Below, in pieces: positions 1-11,290 of a DNA stretch of 64,000 nt. The stretch is taken from positions 12,419,501 through 12,483,500 of the forward strand of contig NGZR01000001.1 in the NCBI GenBank assembly GCA_002197995.1. The letters are read 5' to 3'. The DNA is from Gaeumannomyces sp. JS-464. Lineage: Eukaryota; Ascomycota; Sordariomycetes; Magnaporthales; Magnaporthaceae. The notes under the pieces are model-generated. The model was not told the origin of the DNA. It worked only from the letters and a program-made list of their open reading frames with translations, and did not search any database. The translations under genes were made by a program, and so were the position numbers. The number at the start of each line of letters is the position of its first letter. Within the stretch, counting starts at the first letter, position 1.

Positions 1-1000
1 AAAGCCAAAAAGCTCGGAAATACCCGTTTTATGTTCGGTTCGTTACGTGCAGTTAATGCTTTTTGCATACGTCGCTTATCGTGTAAAATCCGGATTTTTA
101 CCATAGCTTTCCTAATTGTAACGGCTTTTTATACCTGGGTTTATAAAAGTGGCGATTCGTTATTAATTCGAAACATTGTTTTAAAAACGAGCAGTATAAG
201 GATAAATCCGTCGGGGCCGGCCGTGTTGTTTACGGCTTTTACTGCTTTTTAAAGTACCGATTCGAGGTGTATAATTAGCCATTTTTGTCGGATAATATTA
301 AAAGCCCGGCGTAAAGGGCGTAATATTTTTCAATTTTGCCGATTAACTAATGCGCCTCGATTGGGACCTGCTTATAAGTAATCCTAAAAAGCTTTGCTTT
401 CGCTTAAAATTCGCTCGCGGCGAAGTTGGTACCGGTATCGTAAAAAATTACGTTAAAAGGCTTTAAATAAACGTCGATTTAGCACCGTTTAAAAGCTTCC
501 CACGTTTTTTTTGCCGATATGTTTTTAAAAAGCGCTGTAATATTAAAGCTATGCTTATATCAATTACGTAAAGGACTGGCTTATAATCGATATAAAATAC
601 GTTTGTAATTATTTTGTGGTTAAAATCGATATTATCCTAAAGTTTAAATCGAAAGCGTTATAATGCAGGACCTTTTTTTTAATAAAAATGGCACATTTGG
701 TTAATTATTGCGAAAACGTCGCGATTAGCTTCGTGCTTTGCACGCTTTAAAAACGTTCCAAAGTTTGTTAATAAATGGGTGCCTAAAGCGTTTATACACG
801 CGTTTTAGCTTAGCTTTCGTAAGGAAAACTGCTCCCGCGATTTTTGTTTTCGTTATAAAGCTAATTACCGTCGTAACGTGGGTAACGTCGTTAAAAAAAA
901 ACCAGGGGTAGCCGTGCTTTTTTATAATCGGGACGCGCGTACCGTTGTTTTTTATAAGCTCGTTGCGCGTGTTATTTAGGTAAACGTGCAATGCATTCAT
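1..1000 (-). pseudogene. copia GAG-pre-integrase and integrase remnant
   Basis: On the minus strand, 1000 to 725 is an open 91-codon stretch whose C-terminal part has the pre-integrase pattern of fungal copia elements (LKRVYKRFRHP, the counterpart of the usual RLHRRFGHP). Downstream, in shifting frames, come IDYKPVLYVID near the integrase core, YDTGTNFAA at the second catalytic region, and NNTAGPDGF followed by RKAMVKIRILHDKRR near position 1. The frame is cut by TAA/TAG codons and at least two frameshifts, so no protein can be made. The family call rests on motif order and spacing. Confidence 0.65.
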
Positions 1001-2606
1001 ATTTGTAAGGCATAGCAGAAAAAGGTTAAAGTTAGAATTATAAAAAACGTAATTTGGCCGATTGGGGTCGGAATAGTGATTTTTCCGGTGTTAAAAACAG
1101 CTTTTTTTAATTCGAAAATCACGCGTTTTTTGTGTTTGTTTGTATTAACGACGAGATTTGGCTTATGGCGTTAAAGTGCGTAAATTTAATTCTTTCCGGC
1201 CGTAAAAGTTATTATTGCATTTGTATTTAAAAGGATTTTTTGCTATTACTTAATGCCTCGGATTTTATATTAAACTAATACTTAATCCGCAAAAATATGG
1301 GAATAAGGCTTGCTAAATCCCAAGTTTTGGCGTTTATAAATGCGGTAAGTAAAAGCCTTTTTAATTAGGTATACGGCCGTGGCGAAGGTTATAAAATAGC
1401 TGCTTTTATAATCCTCCTTTCCTTTGTTTTTTAATCGTTAAAATTAAAAAATGGCTATTCCTCCTTGTTAATGCTTTCGGGCTTTATTAATGCGAGGAAT
1501 TAGGTGTACCTTTTGCGTGGTTTGTTTTATGCCTCTTTTTATGCTTTCCACTGCTTTTTAAATCGTCGTTATTCCTTAAAAAAGTGGCATGTCGATTTGC
1601 AATCCGGCTTTTTGCAAATTTAACAACCGCATGTGTATAAGCGTGGATAAAAGCTTAGTCGGAAAAATTTGGGTTTATATGCTCGGTTTTAACTTTTTTA
1701 TCCCTTTTACAATCCTTATAATTTTAAACTTCCGTTTTATAAAATGGATGCTAAAAGTGCGTGCGTTTTCCTTTATTTGCAAAATGCTTTTTAATTGGGA
1801 AAATAGGCTTTTAAAAATCCGGCTGGGATTTATAAGGACGGTTTTAAACTCCGGCACGCTTTAAATTGCTCGTAAAATGCTTATAATAAGCTGGTTCTCG
1901 TTTTAGTAAAACGGGCCGAAAGCGCGTTAACAAACTTGTAATTTATCCAAAAGGGCTTGCAAAACCTCCATGTTAAATTTGCCTATATTAGCGATTTTTA
2001 AACGGATTATTTGGAAAATAATCGAGCTTTAGTTCGTATAATATAATAATCGGTTAACCTCGGTATTAAAATGCTTTTTAAAAATTATGTAAATTTTTCG
2101 AAAGGTAAAGCTAATACCGATATATCGGGTGTACTATTATTTAGCTTTGCTTTAAAATGCCAAAGGAAAAATCGCATGGAGTTATGGAAATGGTATTTCG
2201 AAGGTTTTGCATATAGTTGCGAAAAACAAAATCTTATCGTTTAAAATATCGTATAAATTACCGGAATAGCTGTACTTTTTATCCCACGCGCTTTAAAATG
2301 CTTTTATTAAGCTTTTATTAACGGTGGCGTTAAACACCTCCTTAAAAAGGAGCTGCTTATACCGGGATTTCGCACGTATTAGGGTCCCGTATCGAAAGCG
2401 TAAAGTTATTACAATTTGTATTTTTTCGATCGGTGGAATGGATTTTCCGTAATCCTTTTGTTATATGTATTAGTTAAAGTGGGATTTTAATATGGCGGTG
2501 GGTTTAAAAATCGGCAAAGTTAAAAATTAATTAACCGGGGGTGCTTATAAATTTGCAAATTAGCTGGCTAAAATGCAAATTGGCGGGCCGGGGGTGCTTA
2601 AAGAAA

Positions 2607-2670
2607 TGCCGATTAGCTAAGTGGTAAAACCGCCGATTTAGTAAAGGGATAACTGGGGATCGATGCGCTT
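2607..2670 (+). other. tRNA-promoter-like A-box/B-box pair
   Basis: An A-box-like TAGCTAAGTGG (2614-2624) is followed about 42 bases later by a B-box-like GGATCGATGC (about 2657-2666), close to the spacing inside tRNA genes. Acceptor and anticodon stems do not pair, so this is not called a tRNA gene; it may be a RIP-damaged tRNA-derived sequence or chance. Confidence 0.2.
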
Positions 2671-3720
2671 TTTAATACGAGTGTTTTTATAAAAGGGGAA
2701 ATGGGCATTATATCCGTAAAAAAGGTTAAGGAGTATTTTCGGAAGCGTAACGGATTTTTAAACCGCCGGTTTGGTAATCCCTGGATTTTATTTCGGCCAA
2801 TTTCCCGTTTAACTGTGGTTTTATTTAAGAAAAAATTGCGGCGTGTTTTTTAAAGGCATCCGAAGCGTCGTTTAAATAACTGTTTGGTTTAAAACTCGTG
2901 CGATTTTAGGAAAAAGGGGGTTAATCCGGTTAATAGGGTTATTTTAAAAATTAACTCCCATTGCATAACTTGCATAAGTTTTTCGTTAAACTTCCCTTTT
3001 AGCGGACCGGGGACTGGTATTTCGTAATTTTCCAAATGTTTACGGAAAACTCAAGCGATCCGCTAATCGAGGTTTTCGAAATGCGTTGCTTTTTACCCTT
3101 CGTAATCCTCGAGTACGTCGTTTAAAGGTTATTGCTATGCGTGTTTCCGTATAAAAGCAGTGTTTTAAAATTCATGCGTTCCGGCGAGCAATGGAAACTT
3201 CGTTAGGTAATTTTCCGAAGCTATAAAAAGGGTTTGTTAAAAGGGGATGTTAATGTTTTATGCTAAAAACTTGGGAGGTGTATAATAAAAGCGTGCTTTT
3301 TGTAATTATACGTTGCTTATCGCTAAGCTCCTTCCGCCTTTGTTCCGAAGTGTCGGACATGTTATCGGTAGGGTTAACGAGCAATATCGTTTGGATGATC
3401 GATTTAAAAGTCCAATCGCTTGCTTTAAAAGGTGTTAAAAGGATTACGTAACGCCTTTTCACAGTTATTTAAATTTTATAAACAAAAGTCAGTTGCCTGC
3501 TTTAAAAAAGTGCTTTTATTGTTCGATTAACTCGTGTAATGCGTTACCGAGCAGTGGAATACAATTCCTTTTGCTTTTAGGCTTTTCCGTTAACCTAATC
3601 GCTTTAAAAAAAAGGTATCGAACGGTTAAACCCTTTACCTTGCTTATTTGTGTTGCCTTTTTAAGAACATTAATTAGTGTTGGTAAAAGTGGTACTTTTG
3701 TAAGCACGGAGATTTCCTAA

Positions 3721-3900
3721 AAGGAAAAAACAAAATTTATAAATTTGGAATTGGTGTTTGTAGTAATGCATGTTTATGTAGGAATTTAATTATAGGAAGG
3801 GGATTATAAAATCCCCTTTTGTAGGCTCGTGGGAGCGCACGGCCCGTGGACTTGCGGCTTTACGAGGCGTGGGCCTTTTTTGGATGCACGCGCTAAATTA
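3721..3900. other. GC-richer junction between two retroelement remnants
   Basis: Between the copia-like fragment and the next gypsy remnant lies a short less mutated patch (3,828-3,880, with GTGGGAGCGCACGGCCCGTG) inside AT-rich DNA. It carries no open frame. It may be part of an LTR or a target site; no partner repeat was found in the window. Confidence 0.25.
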
Positions 3901-4849
3901 CGTGTGATTAATATAAAAGCTATTTAATTTTTAAACGTTAATAAAAATGCTGTAAAAGTTACTAATTTAATTCGTTTTTTTTATTCGAAATAATTAAAAC
4001 GGGTTAACCGTAAAACGAATAAGCAGGTTATAAACGGTTTGCGCACTTTTCGGCTATAAACGGTATTACTTAAAATAACTTTTTTCGACAATTTATTGGT
4101 AATTACTTATAAAACGGTATTTCCGTTTATTAAAAAAAGGGTTATTTATAAATTCCATTTGCAAATGTTTTATAAAACTAGTCGGGGATAAGCAAAAGTT
4201 ATAAAAAGCTTTGTTTTAAATCCCTTCAAATTTTGCTACGGTTTATAAACGTTATAATTGCGAAGAAGCGTTTAATATTGCGGTATATTAAAAGCTAATA
4301 AAAGTTTTTCGCTACGACGTGCGTAGTACCGTTTTAACCCGGATGGTTTATAATAAAAGCGTTATATATTTTTTAAATTAGCACGTTTTAAAGCTTATCC
4401 CGTAAATCGTTTTTTATTCCCGCCGCCGTTATTATTGCTTTCGTAATAAAAGGGGCTTTTAATACCTAAAGCTTATTTTTAAACCTTAGTTTGCCCTCGT
4501 TATTAATGCAGCATTTTGCTTTTTACACTTTTAAATTTAAAGATGGGTTTAAAAAGCGGTATATAAACTTATACACATTGTTTTACCTAGCCGTGCTTTC
4601 GAATAGCTCGCGCAAATCCGGGTTTTCCAACCATTAAACGTTATCCGGGATTTCGTCGGGGTCCCCCTTTTTTTAAGCGCGAAACCGCTATTAAAAATTT
4701 GGATCGCGCGCATTTAAGTAAAAAAGTTTTCGGGTAATAACTGCATTTTTTTAGCTTCGTATTTCTCGTCCCCTTTTAGGCGGTTTTATTACCTCCGTAA
4801 TAAAACGTTTACTATTACGTTTTCCTTATTTAAGCGGTATTATAACTTA

Positions 4850-5290
4850 AAGTTATATTTGGTTAACATTTTTGCTTAACCCGTTTACCGTTTCGATAAA
4901 CACTAGGATTTTATAAAGTATTCCAAATTTTTATAATCCGTAAAAATAGTAAAACTTTTACAATTACAAAGCTTCGCATCTCAATATTCCAAATTATTAA
5001 CCATAGTTAACATTTTTTTATCGTAAACGGGATAATTGCGCTTTACAAGCTTTAATTTGCAGGAATGGAATCCTACCGGGCGCTTTTTTCCGTTTTTTTT
5101 TTTTGCCTTAACGTGCTTTTTAAAACAACCCTATTATAATCCGTTTTTAAAAACGTAAACGCGTTTGGGTCCCATTCCGCAAATATACCAGCGGATAAGA
5201 ACAAATACTTTAAACTTTTAAAAACGGATTAATATTCCTCCGTTTAATAAAAAGGCATTTTTTTTATTAACTTTGTTAACGGTACGGCCG
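4850..5290 (-). pseudogene. Ty3/gypsy RNase H remnant
   Basis: Downstream of the RT remnant on the same strand, RPVGFHSCKLK is followed by RNYPVYDKKMLTMVNN, which matches the RNase H block of gypsy elements (RPIAFHSRKL then NY-IHDKELLAIV). A stop replaces Trp in the following LEYW. It is contiguous with RT, as in an intact pol gene. Confidence 0.75.
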
Positions 5291-5965
5291 TTTTTAAAAA
5301 ACCGGGGATAAACATTCGGTAAAAGTTTAAAAATCCTAAAAAATTGCGAACTTTTTTCGTCGTATAAAAAGCTTTTTAACGTTAAACGGTTTCCAGCTTT
5401 TCGGGGTCGAGGTTTACTTTTACGCCGGCTTTTATAATAAATCCTAAATATTTAATCCTTTTTACCGCAAATTGTAACTTATCGGGGTTAAAATGCAAAT
5501 TATAACTTCGGAAACGCTTAAATATTTTCCGCATTTTATAAAAATGGTTTAACCGCGAGTTTTACGTATATATTACAATATCGTTTAAATATACCGAATA
5601 AAACTCGTTTAAAAAGTTTTTTAAAATGGTATTAATATATTTTTAAAAAGTGGCTAATACTTTTATAAAGCTAAAAAAAGTAATGGTTTATTCGAATAAA
5701 CCGTATCGGGTTTAAAAAGCGGTTATATATTTATAGCCCTTTTTAACCCGGATTTTCCAAAAAGGTTATACCACGTTTATTTTGGTTAACCAGCGAACGC
5801 CGGCCAAATTGCGGAAAGTGTTAGGAATAAACGGGCAAAGGTACTAGTCGGGTTGTAAAATGGCATTTAAACTTTGGTAATCGCAATAAAAGCGCAACTT
5901 TCCGCCCGGTTTTCGCACGAATAAAATAAAGGTTTTAACGGGGGAATTGCTAACCCGAATAAATC
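5290..5965 (-). pseudogene. Ty3/gypsy reverse transcriptase remnant
   Basis: Reading the minus strand from 5,965: a finger region with FVRKPGGKLRFYCDYQSLNA (usually FVKKPGG-LRFC-DYR-LN), then WLTKINVV (usually WFTKLDV), then TRYGLFE followed by a stop where Trp is expected, then the catalytic box at 5,570-5,596 reading VYLNDIVIY. The second Asp of the YLDD pair is kept and the first is now Asn. It runs into KRIKYLGFII at about 5,430-5,465, the link between RT and RNase H. Frames are interrupted by TAG/TAA. The assignment to Ty3/gypsy RT is firm; the protein is dead. Confidence 0.85.
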
Positions 5966-6589
5966 TTTTATTAAGCAAATTTTAAAACGTTATCCTTAAT
6001 ATTAAAAGTTCTTCCCGCGATACGTTATATAAAGGTTTTTAAAATAAAAAAAGCTTAACTTTATTAACGTCCTTTTTAATTTTTATTTTGTAATTTACAC
6101 CCAGCTTATACGGGTTTAGCTTATTTACCTTTTGCTTTATAAATAACGAAAGTAAATCGTAAAACTCCCGCGAAATAAGCTTCCGTAATTAGGTTTCCGT
6201 TTTAAAAACCTTTTTTTTAATACTTTTTTAACGTCGGATATAAAAGCCGTAAAAATCGCAGCTCGCGCCGCGGGTTCCCTTTTCGTAATCGCGATCGATT
6301 CGTAATATCGGGCGAACGTAACTACCCGTATTTTTACCACGTTTGCTTTTGCTTTCGTTTTTTGCAACCTTTTTTTTAAGAGCAAATAACGTACTTAAAA
6401 GCGCGTTTTTCCCACTTATATTTCAATATATATAGGATAAATTCCTTTTAGTAATATATTAATTATAGCTTTTTTTAAAATAAATCGTTAGGTAAAGCTT
6501 AGCATTATATAAACGTAAACCTTTTTTTTATACCGGTATTTATTTTTTAAAAAAAAACAAATAATTTCCCGGATTACTTTTTTTTTTAT

Positions 6590-6760
6590 AATAGCTTTTT
6601 TTTTAACGTTTTCGGCGAAATTCGGTAAATAGGCAATTCCGTTTCGGCGGCGGCGTTTTTATTAATAGCTGCGTAATATTCGCAACCTTTATTTATAAAT
6701 GCGTCGAATAATTTTATATTATTAACTATCGTTAAAATGTATATTAAATGTGTTTTTTAT
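6590..6760 (-). pseudogene. retropepsin-like protease remnant
   Basis: On the minus strand, FINKGCEYYAAI (6,667-6,710) occupies the place of the gypsy aspartic protease block (usually LIDSGCE-YAAI), followed by ELPIYRISP. The catalytic Asp is now Asn. It lies between the gag knuckle trace and RT, the normal order. Confidence 0.55.
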
Positions 6761-6941
6761 ACTTTTATCCGCATTTATAAAAGTTGTTAAAGCTTTTTTT
6801 ATTTTAAAACACGATTTTGCTTTAAAACTACTTTTTTTTTTAGCTTTCGGCTTTTTTATCGGTTTATCCTTTCCTTTTAGTTAAAAAGGGAATTCTTCGC
6901 TATTAAAACCAGCTTTGCGGATAGCCGTCCTTTCGGCGTTT

Positions 6942-7160
6942 TTAAAACGGGTTATTAGCTCGTAAAAGCATTCCGTTTGGTAATAATTGTTTACACCGTA
7001 GCGCAAATAGCGGCTTTGCTTTTAACGGCGGTTTTTTTTTTAAAAAAAACCCATTAAGCTTAGCGGGGCCGCTTTTTCGGGCCTTATTAGCACTTTTTGC
7101 TCGGGCGCCCCCGCGGCTTTCACGCCCCCACCCGCCGACTTTTGCAACGTTTATTACCAC
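6942..7160 (-). pseudogene. gag nucleocapsid (zinc knuckle) remnant
   Basis: In the frame beside the 72-codon open stretch, the pattern Y-x2-Y-x4-Y-x4-C stands where a C-x2-C-x4-H-x4-C knuckle is expected just upstream of protease. Cys to Tyr and His to Tyr are both single transitions of the RIP type. The open stretch itself is chance or shadow. Weak on its own and supported by position. Confidence 0.35.
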
Positions 7161-8581
7161 GTCGCTATTGGAATTTCAAATAACGTTGTTATTAGTAAAG
7201 TCCGTTATAATAATAGCGGGTTTTTAAGCGGGGTTAAATAGGCTGCTTTATTAAGGGTTTTAGTTATGCCTTACCCCTTATCCTTTTTTCCTCTTTTTCC
7301 GTTTTTAACGCTTTTTTTTTTAAATTTAAAAATTATTAAATCCGTTTTTATTTTATTACCCAGGCGTAAAGCTGGGCTAAATATGCGTAATACTCGTTTA
7401 AAAGTTTAACAACCACTAAAACGTTTGCAAAGCTGCGGTTAAAAATCCTGTTAAAAAAACCAGCTTAAACTCGTTTTTTTAAACATTATTACTAACCCGG
7501 CTTAGCACGGTTTTAAATATTAAACTAAATTTGTTAAAAAATTAGCCCTCCTCCTATTTAAAAACCCGTAGTTGTATTTGCGCGGTCGCTTTATTTTAAA
7601 CGGTGCTAAACGTAAAGTGAAATTTGTTAATGTATTCCGTAAAGTTATATTTCGCATTTTTACTTCCCGTTTCGAAAAACTGCTCCATTTGCTTTTTGCG
7701 CGATTAAAAAAGCGTTTAATGGATTTCGTACTAGGTTTTTATATCGCTATTTAGCAGCTTTTGTTTTTTATCCATATTAAATTTAAAAATTAACTTTTTT
7801 ATATAAAAATGAAATAAAGCTTGCGTTTTGTTTTAATGGGTTATTTGGTTAGCTTTTTTTTATAATTTTTATTTAAGTCGGGTCGCTCGTTTTCGTCTAA
7901 TTTTAAAATGTAAACCTTTTTTCCGGTTAAGCGATACTCGGCAACTATTGCGGTTTTAACTAAAGCTATAACTATTTGCTTTATGTTTTAAAATAGCGTT
8001 ATTTAAAGGATTTCGCTAAATGGGTTAAACGTTATAATGTTCGTTATATTCCTGTTTTAACTCGGGGGTTTTTTTTTAAAAAACTTTAATTAAGCTTTTT
8101 TATTTCGCTCGGTTTCGAGCTCCTCGGCGGCGGTTATTTCCGCTTTTAATTAAGCGCTAATAACGGTTTCGTTTTTTATTTCCGTTTATTTTTCCCTTTT
8201 CGCTTATTCGAGCAAAGCTTAAAAAAACGTCCTTTTTATAACGTGCTAAACTTTTTTGTGATATTTTCGAACCTTTTTCCGGCGTAATAAAAACCGCCCG
8301 TGGATTAGCGGGGGCTGCTTCGCTTAACGAGTCGCTTTTTAGCGATTTGCTCCCCGTGGAGCTATCGTTATCAGGAACTAAAAACGTTCGTAGCCGTTTT
8401 TCCTCAATTAGCGGCGGCGATATCCGCGCTCGCTTTTACGTATTCCTTTTTAGTAATTTATATTGTAAAAGTTTTACAACGTAATGCACGCTTATAAAAA
8501 TTTTAGTAAATTAATAAACTACGAAAACTAAAAAGTAAAAAGGGCTGCTCCGCAAATCTAAAAGCGGATCCGGCTATATAC

Positions 8582-8660
8582 TGGTAGCGTGGCTAATGCG
8601 TTAGTATAGCGCGCTTCGGTGGGCTACCAGCCACGGGCTGGAGCCCGTGGCTGCACTAAT
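8582..8660 (+). repeat. strong GC-rich hairpin in AT-rich DNA, possible Helitron 3' end
   Basis: A perfect 12-bp stem (8,628-8,639 with 8,642-8,653, loop GG) is followed two bases later by CTAA and T. A weaker outer pairing GGTAGC/GCTACC starts at about 8,583. A hairpin just before CTRR and T is the known layout of Helitron 3' ends, but no Rep/helicase remnant or 5' TC end was found. It could equally be a terminal piece of another element. Confidence 0.35.
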
Positions 8661-8699
8661 AGGAACCGACCTTTTAACAGCTACAATCGATTATCGCGT

Positions 8700-10395
8700 T
8701 TCGTACGTCGACGTTCCGCACGCGCGCCCGCTTTTTTTACGCTTTTAATCGCTTTTTTAAATCGCACGATGTTTTTTATACCCGTTATTTAGCTTAACGT
8801 TTCGGTGTTTACCGTTTACACTTTTTTAAGTGCGATTAGCATTTGTATTAATAATAAAAGTGCGATTTAGCTGCGTTTTTTTACCGGCTCGTTTAGCAAT
8901 CGTTAATTTATAGCGGCTTTCGCTATTAACGTACGTATTATTTTTTTTAGCTTTTTTTTTCGTACGAATTTAATTTTTCTTTTTTTTTGTTTAAAGAACG
9001 CTAGTTCGCCGTTTTGCCGTTATATAATATTAAAGTCCAAATAAACCTTGTCAAACCGAATATAACATTTAATAAGCGTATTATGCTTTTAATAGCCAAA
9101 ATCGTACGGCGCGAATCGTATTTCCGCGCGGTCCTAATCTATTCGCGCGGAATTTTAGTTCGCCGTTGTTTTTAAAAGTGCGGCAATTTTAGCGCCATTT
9201 CGCGCTTTTCCCGCTACGTGCGAATCCGCGGTTTTTAAAGCGGAAGTTATTTAAGCTATGTTTAATAATCGCACGGTTGGAATTATAAATATATTTATAT
9301 TAAATCGACGTTTTTAAACTCGTTTATTAAAAGTTTAAATAAAAGTAATAAATTTAATAGTAATAATAACGGCGATAATGCGGTTATTTTTAAAAGTCGT
9401 GTAATGCCGCTATTAAAATAATTGCCTCGTTTTAACTCGGCTAGCTTTAACCTGGGTCGTAAAATTATTTTAGTCGAGGATTAATTATGCGAAGTGGTTT
9501 TTATTTGTTTATATTCGGGGAAAAGGGTATTTTTTTTTCGTGCGATGCTTTTGCTAAATCTTCTTTTTAAAAATAAGGTTCGGGAATAATTGTAGTTCGT
9601 ATAAAGCAAAAATAATAAAGGAAATTTTTTCTTTTTTTAATATTACTTTTTTTCTTATTTTATTTCGCGTAACATACGCTTTTATTTTAATCGTTATACG
9701 ATTTGTTAAAATTAAGGTTAATAAAGCATCGTTCGGCTTTTTTTTGTTAAAGCGTTAGCTAGGTTATTTTGTCCGTTAATCCAGCGAATATTCGAAAATT
9801 TCCCGCTTTTCGTACGATTTTCGAAGTAACATAATATTAATTATTAGTTTTTTTTCCGTCGTGCTTTCCAATTTAATTTAACATTTATATAATAACTTTA
9901 AATTTATGCAAACGATAGTTGGGATTTGTACGGCATTTAAAACAAATGTAATTTGTTTTAACGTCGTATTTAATGCGAATTTATTATCGAAATTAATTAT
10001 TATCCCGTACAATTCGCTGGTTAAAACGATATATATAACTCGTTTACATTTGGTTAATAACTAATGCAAAATATTTCCTTATAAAAAGAAATTTATTTCC
10101 GTACGGTTTATTTCTTTTGTTAAAACGATTAAAAACCCGAGTTATAATATGAGGTTTTTATTATTAGCGAATAATCCGTCCGTAAAAATAAACAGTTTCG
10201 TACGATTAAAATTTAAAAGTAAATAAGTAAATCCACGGTGTGCGTTATCCATTTGCTATTAAAATCGGTTGTTTAAATTAGCGATGTCGTTTTCATTTAA
10301 AATGTTTACTTAAGTAGCAATTAATAGGTTGTACGCTACTTTTGGTTAGCAAATGGTTGCTATATATGCGCTTTATACGCGTTAAGCAATGTATC
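8700..10395 (-). mobile_element. RIP-degraded copia-type retrotransposon fragment (RNase H end)
   Basis: The minus strand from 10,395 reads as the end of a Ty1/copia polyprotein: the segment before RNase H (CQPK-type block, then DIANLNNRF), GFTYLLLNFNRTKLFIFTDG with the first RNase H Asp at about 10,180-10,195, then FANNKNLIL, TKCKRVIYIVLTSELYG, and finally WINGQNNLANALT with KKPND near 9,740-9,780. Reverse transcriptase is missing because the fragment stops abruptly at 10,395/10,396 against another element. Stops and one +1 shift (about 9,800) break it. The part from about 9,600 down to 8,700 is AT-rich and should contain the LTR, which I could not delimit. Confidence 0.7.
9700..10395 (-). 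pseudogene. copia RNase H domain remnant
   Basis: The core FTDGLFANNKN sits at 10,161-10,195 and corresponds to the FVDGSFANNKD block of fungal copia elements. The second catalytic region (usually CTDSYSLYECL) reads CINLKLLYKC, so that Asp is lost. The motifs continue in order to the C-terminal NPADALTK-type block. Not functional. Confidence 0.75.
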
Positions 10396-10990
10396 GCTTA
10401 TAACAGTTTAATTTATAAAAGCACGAGAATTACATCGTTTTTTTTTTGCAAATTACAGGTTTACGCTTACAGCGCATAAAGAACTTAAAGCAGGAAAATA
10501 TACTTTAATAGCGCAAATACAAATAACAAAGTTTATTAAACTGTATAAACATTTTTAAACAAAATTAAAAAAGCTATAACACTTTATAACTATTTAAACA
10601 AATAAAAAAAAATTGAAAACCCGATTTTTAAAAAGGGAAATAACGTTTATCTTTTTCGGCGCAACATTAAAACAAAACGACCGAATAATAAGCTAAACTA
10701 CAAAAATTCGAACGTTTTAAAATGCTAAGAAAAATTTCGAACGTAAATTACGAATTTTAACTACCACCGATTATACAATCCCACCCGGTTTTTACGTTTT
10801 TTTATTCGAACCCGCACTATTTGGCTTAAAATTAAACGAATTAATAAAAGTTAAGCTAAAAACAAATATAAAATCGAAAAAATCCTAAATCCTAAATTAA
10901 AAAATAGGCTTAAAAAGTACTTAATTAAATGGAAAATGTTCGTAGCAATCGTGCCGGTACCGGTCTTTGGGGTAAAAAGGCCTTCAGGTA
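10396..10990 (+). pseudogene. gypsy integrase C-terminus with chromodomain remnant
   Basis: The motif order is YNSxxxxSTxxTPFxANY, then KL+xLHKHL-like helices, RFLKREITFIFF, IPPGFYVFLFEPA, and a chromodomain strand RLKKYLIKWK. This is the layout of the chromovirus integrase tail. There is an extra base in a run of ten T at 10,438-10,447, several TAA/TAG codons and a shift before the chromodomain. The coding strand is A-rich with TpG depleted, the reverse of the neighbouring minus-strand elements. Confidence 0.7.
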
Positions 10991-11059
10991 TATTGTTATC
11001 CTAAAAGCTGTTTATCTTTTAAGTACAAAAAAAGGGCTCATTATACGAGCCTTGCTTAA

Positions 11060-11290
11060 TATATATATCCCATGCCGGAGGCCGCGGGGTGCGATCGTAC
11101 AGGGCAAATCCCGGAGTCGGGATTTAACTTGGAACTTGCACAGCCTTCGTGCATAACGGCCTGGCCGGTGATTTCCGTGCCGGAGCCTCCGTGCCGGGGA
11201 AACGTTGTTTCCTGCCACGGAGCCTCGGGCCGTAGATCTTCCGCCTTCCGTAAATAGCCTCGTGCACCTTTGGCTGCCCATTTAACAGAA
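11060..11290. other. GC-rich island inside element 2 with hairpins
   Basis: About 230 bp with normal CpA and TpG content inside otherwise RIP-mutated DNA. It holds two clear inverted repeats: AAATCCCG-GAGT-CGGGATTT (11,106-11,125), and a nested hairpin at 11,187-11,222 with outer arms CTCCGTG/CACGGAG and inner arms GGAAAC/GTTTCC. The open frames here (plus 11,072-11,257, minus 11,012-11,281) resemble no known domain and probably just reflect fewer stops in GC-rich DNA. Confidence 0.5.

Larger units (their letters stand above)
1..3720 (-). mobile_element. RIP-degraded copia-type retrotransposon fragment, open at the left edge
   Basis: Remnant of a Ty1/copia polyprotein read right to left. The recognisable parts are the GAG-pre-integrase segment (725-1000) and the integrase core (about 1-700), so reverse transcriptase would lie left of the window. 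The plus strand is T-rich and poor in CpA while TpG survives, as expected when C to T changes hit that strand. The right half (about 1,000-3,720), where gag and protease should be, has only weak open stretches (minus 1,675-1,857, 3,250-3,462 and 3,516-3,707) that I cannot match to a domain. The right limit is a guess: the next recognisable protein traces belong to a gypsy element, and a GC-richer scar lies at 3,820-3,880. LTRs were not identified. Confidence 0.6.
3900..8500 (-). mobile_element. RIP-degraded Ty3/gypsy retrotransposon remnant (element 3)
   Basis: A gypsy-type gag-pol can be followed right to left on the minus strand: a zinc-knuckle trace (about 6,950-7,010), aspartic protease (about 6,600-6,760), reverse transcriptase (about 5,300-5,960), RNase H (about 4,850-5,290) and a weak integrase zone (about 3,900-4,600). 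Order and spacing match Metaviridae. Every domain has stops at former Trp or Gln codons and Asp or Cys residues replaced through transitions. The outer limits are approximate; no LTR pair was recognised. The stretch 7,160-8,500 is the expected gag region, very AT-rich, with only one notable open stretch (minus 7,160-6,942). Confidence 0.75.

Noticed and set aside
31..252. Open frame of 73 codons on the plus strand at the left edge
   Set aside because: It is the reverse shadow of the copia integrase remnant, whose motifs read on the minus strand.
2607..2670. tRNA gene
   Set aside because: A-box and B-box-like motifs are present, but acceptor, D and anticodon stems do not pair.
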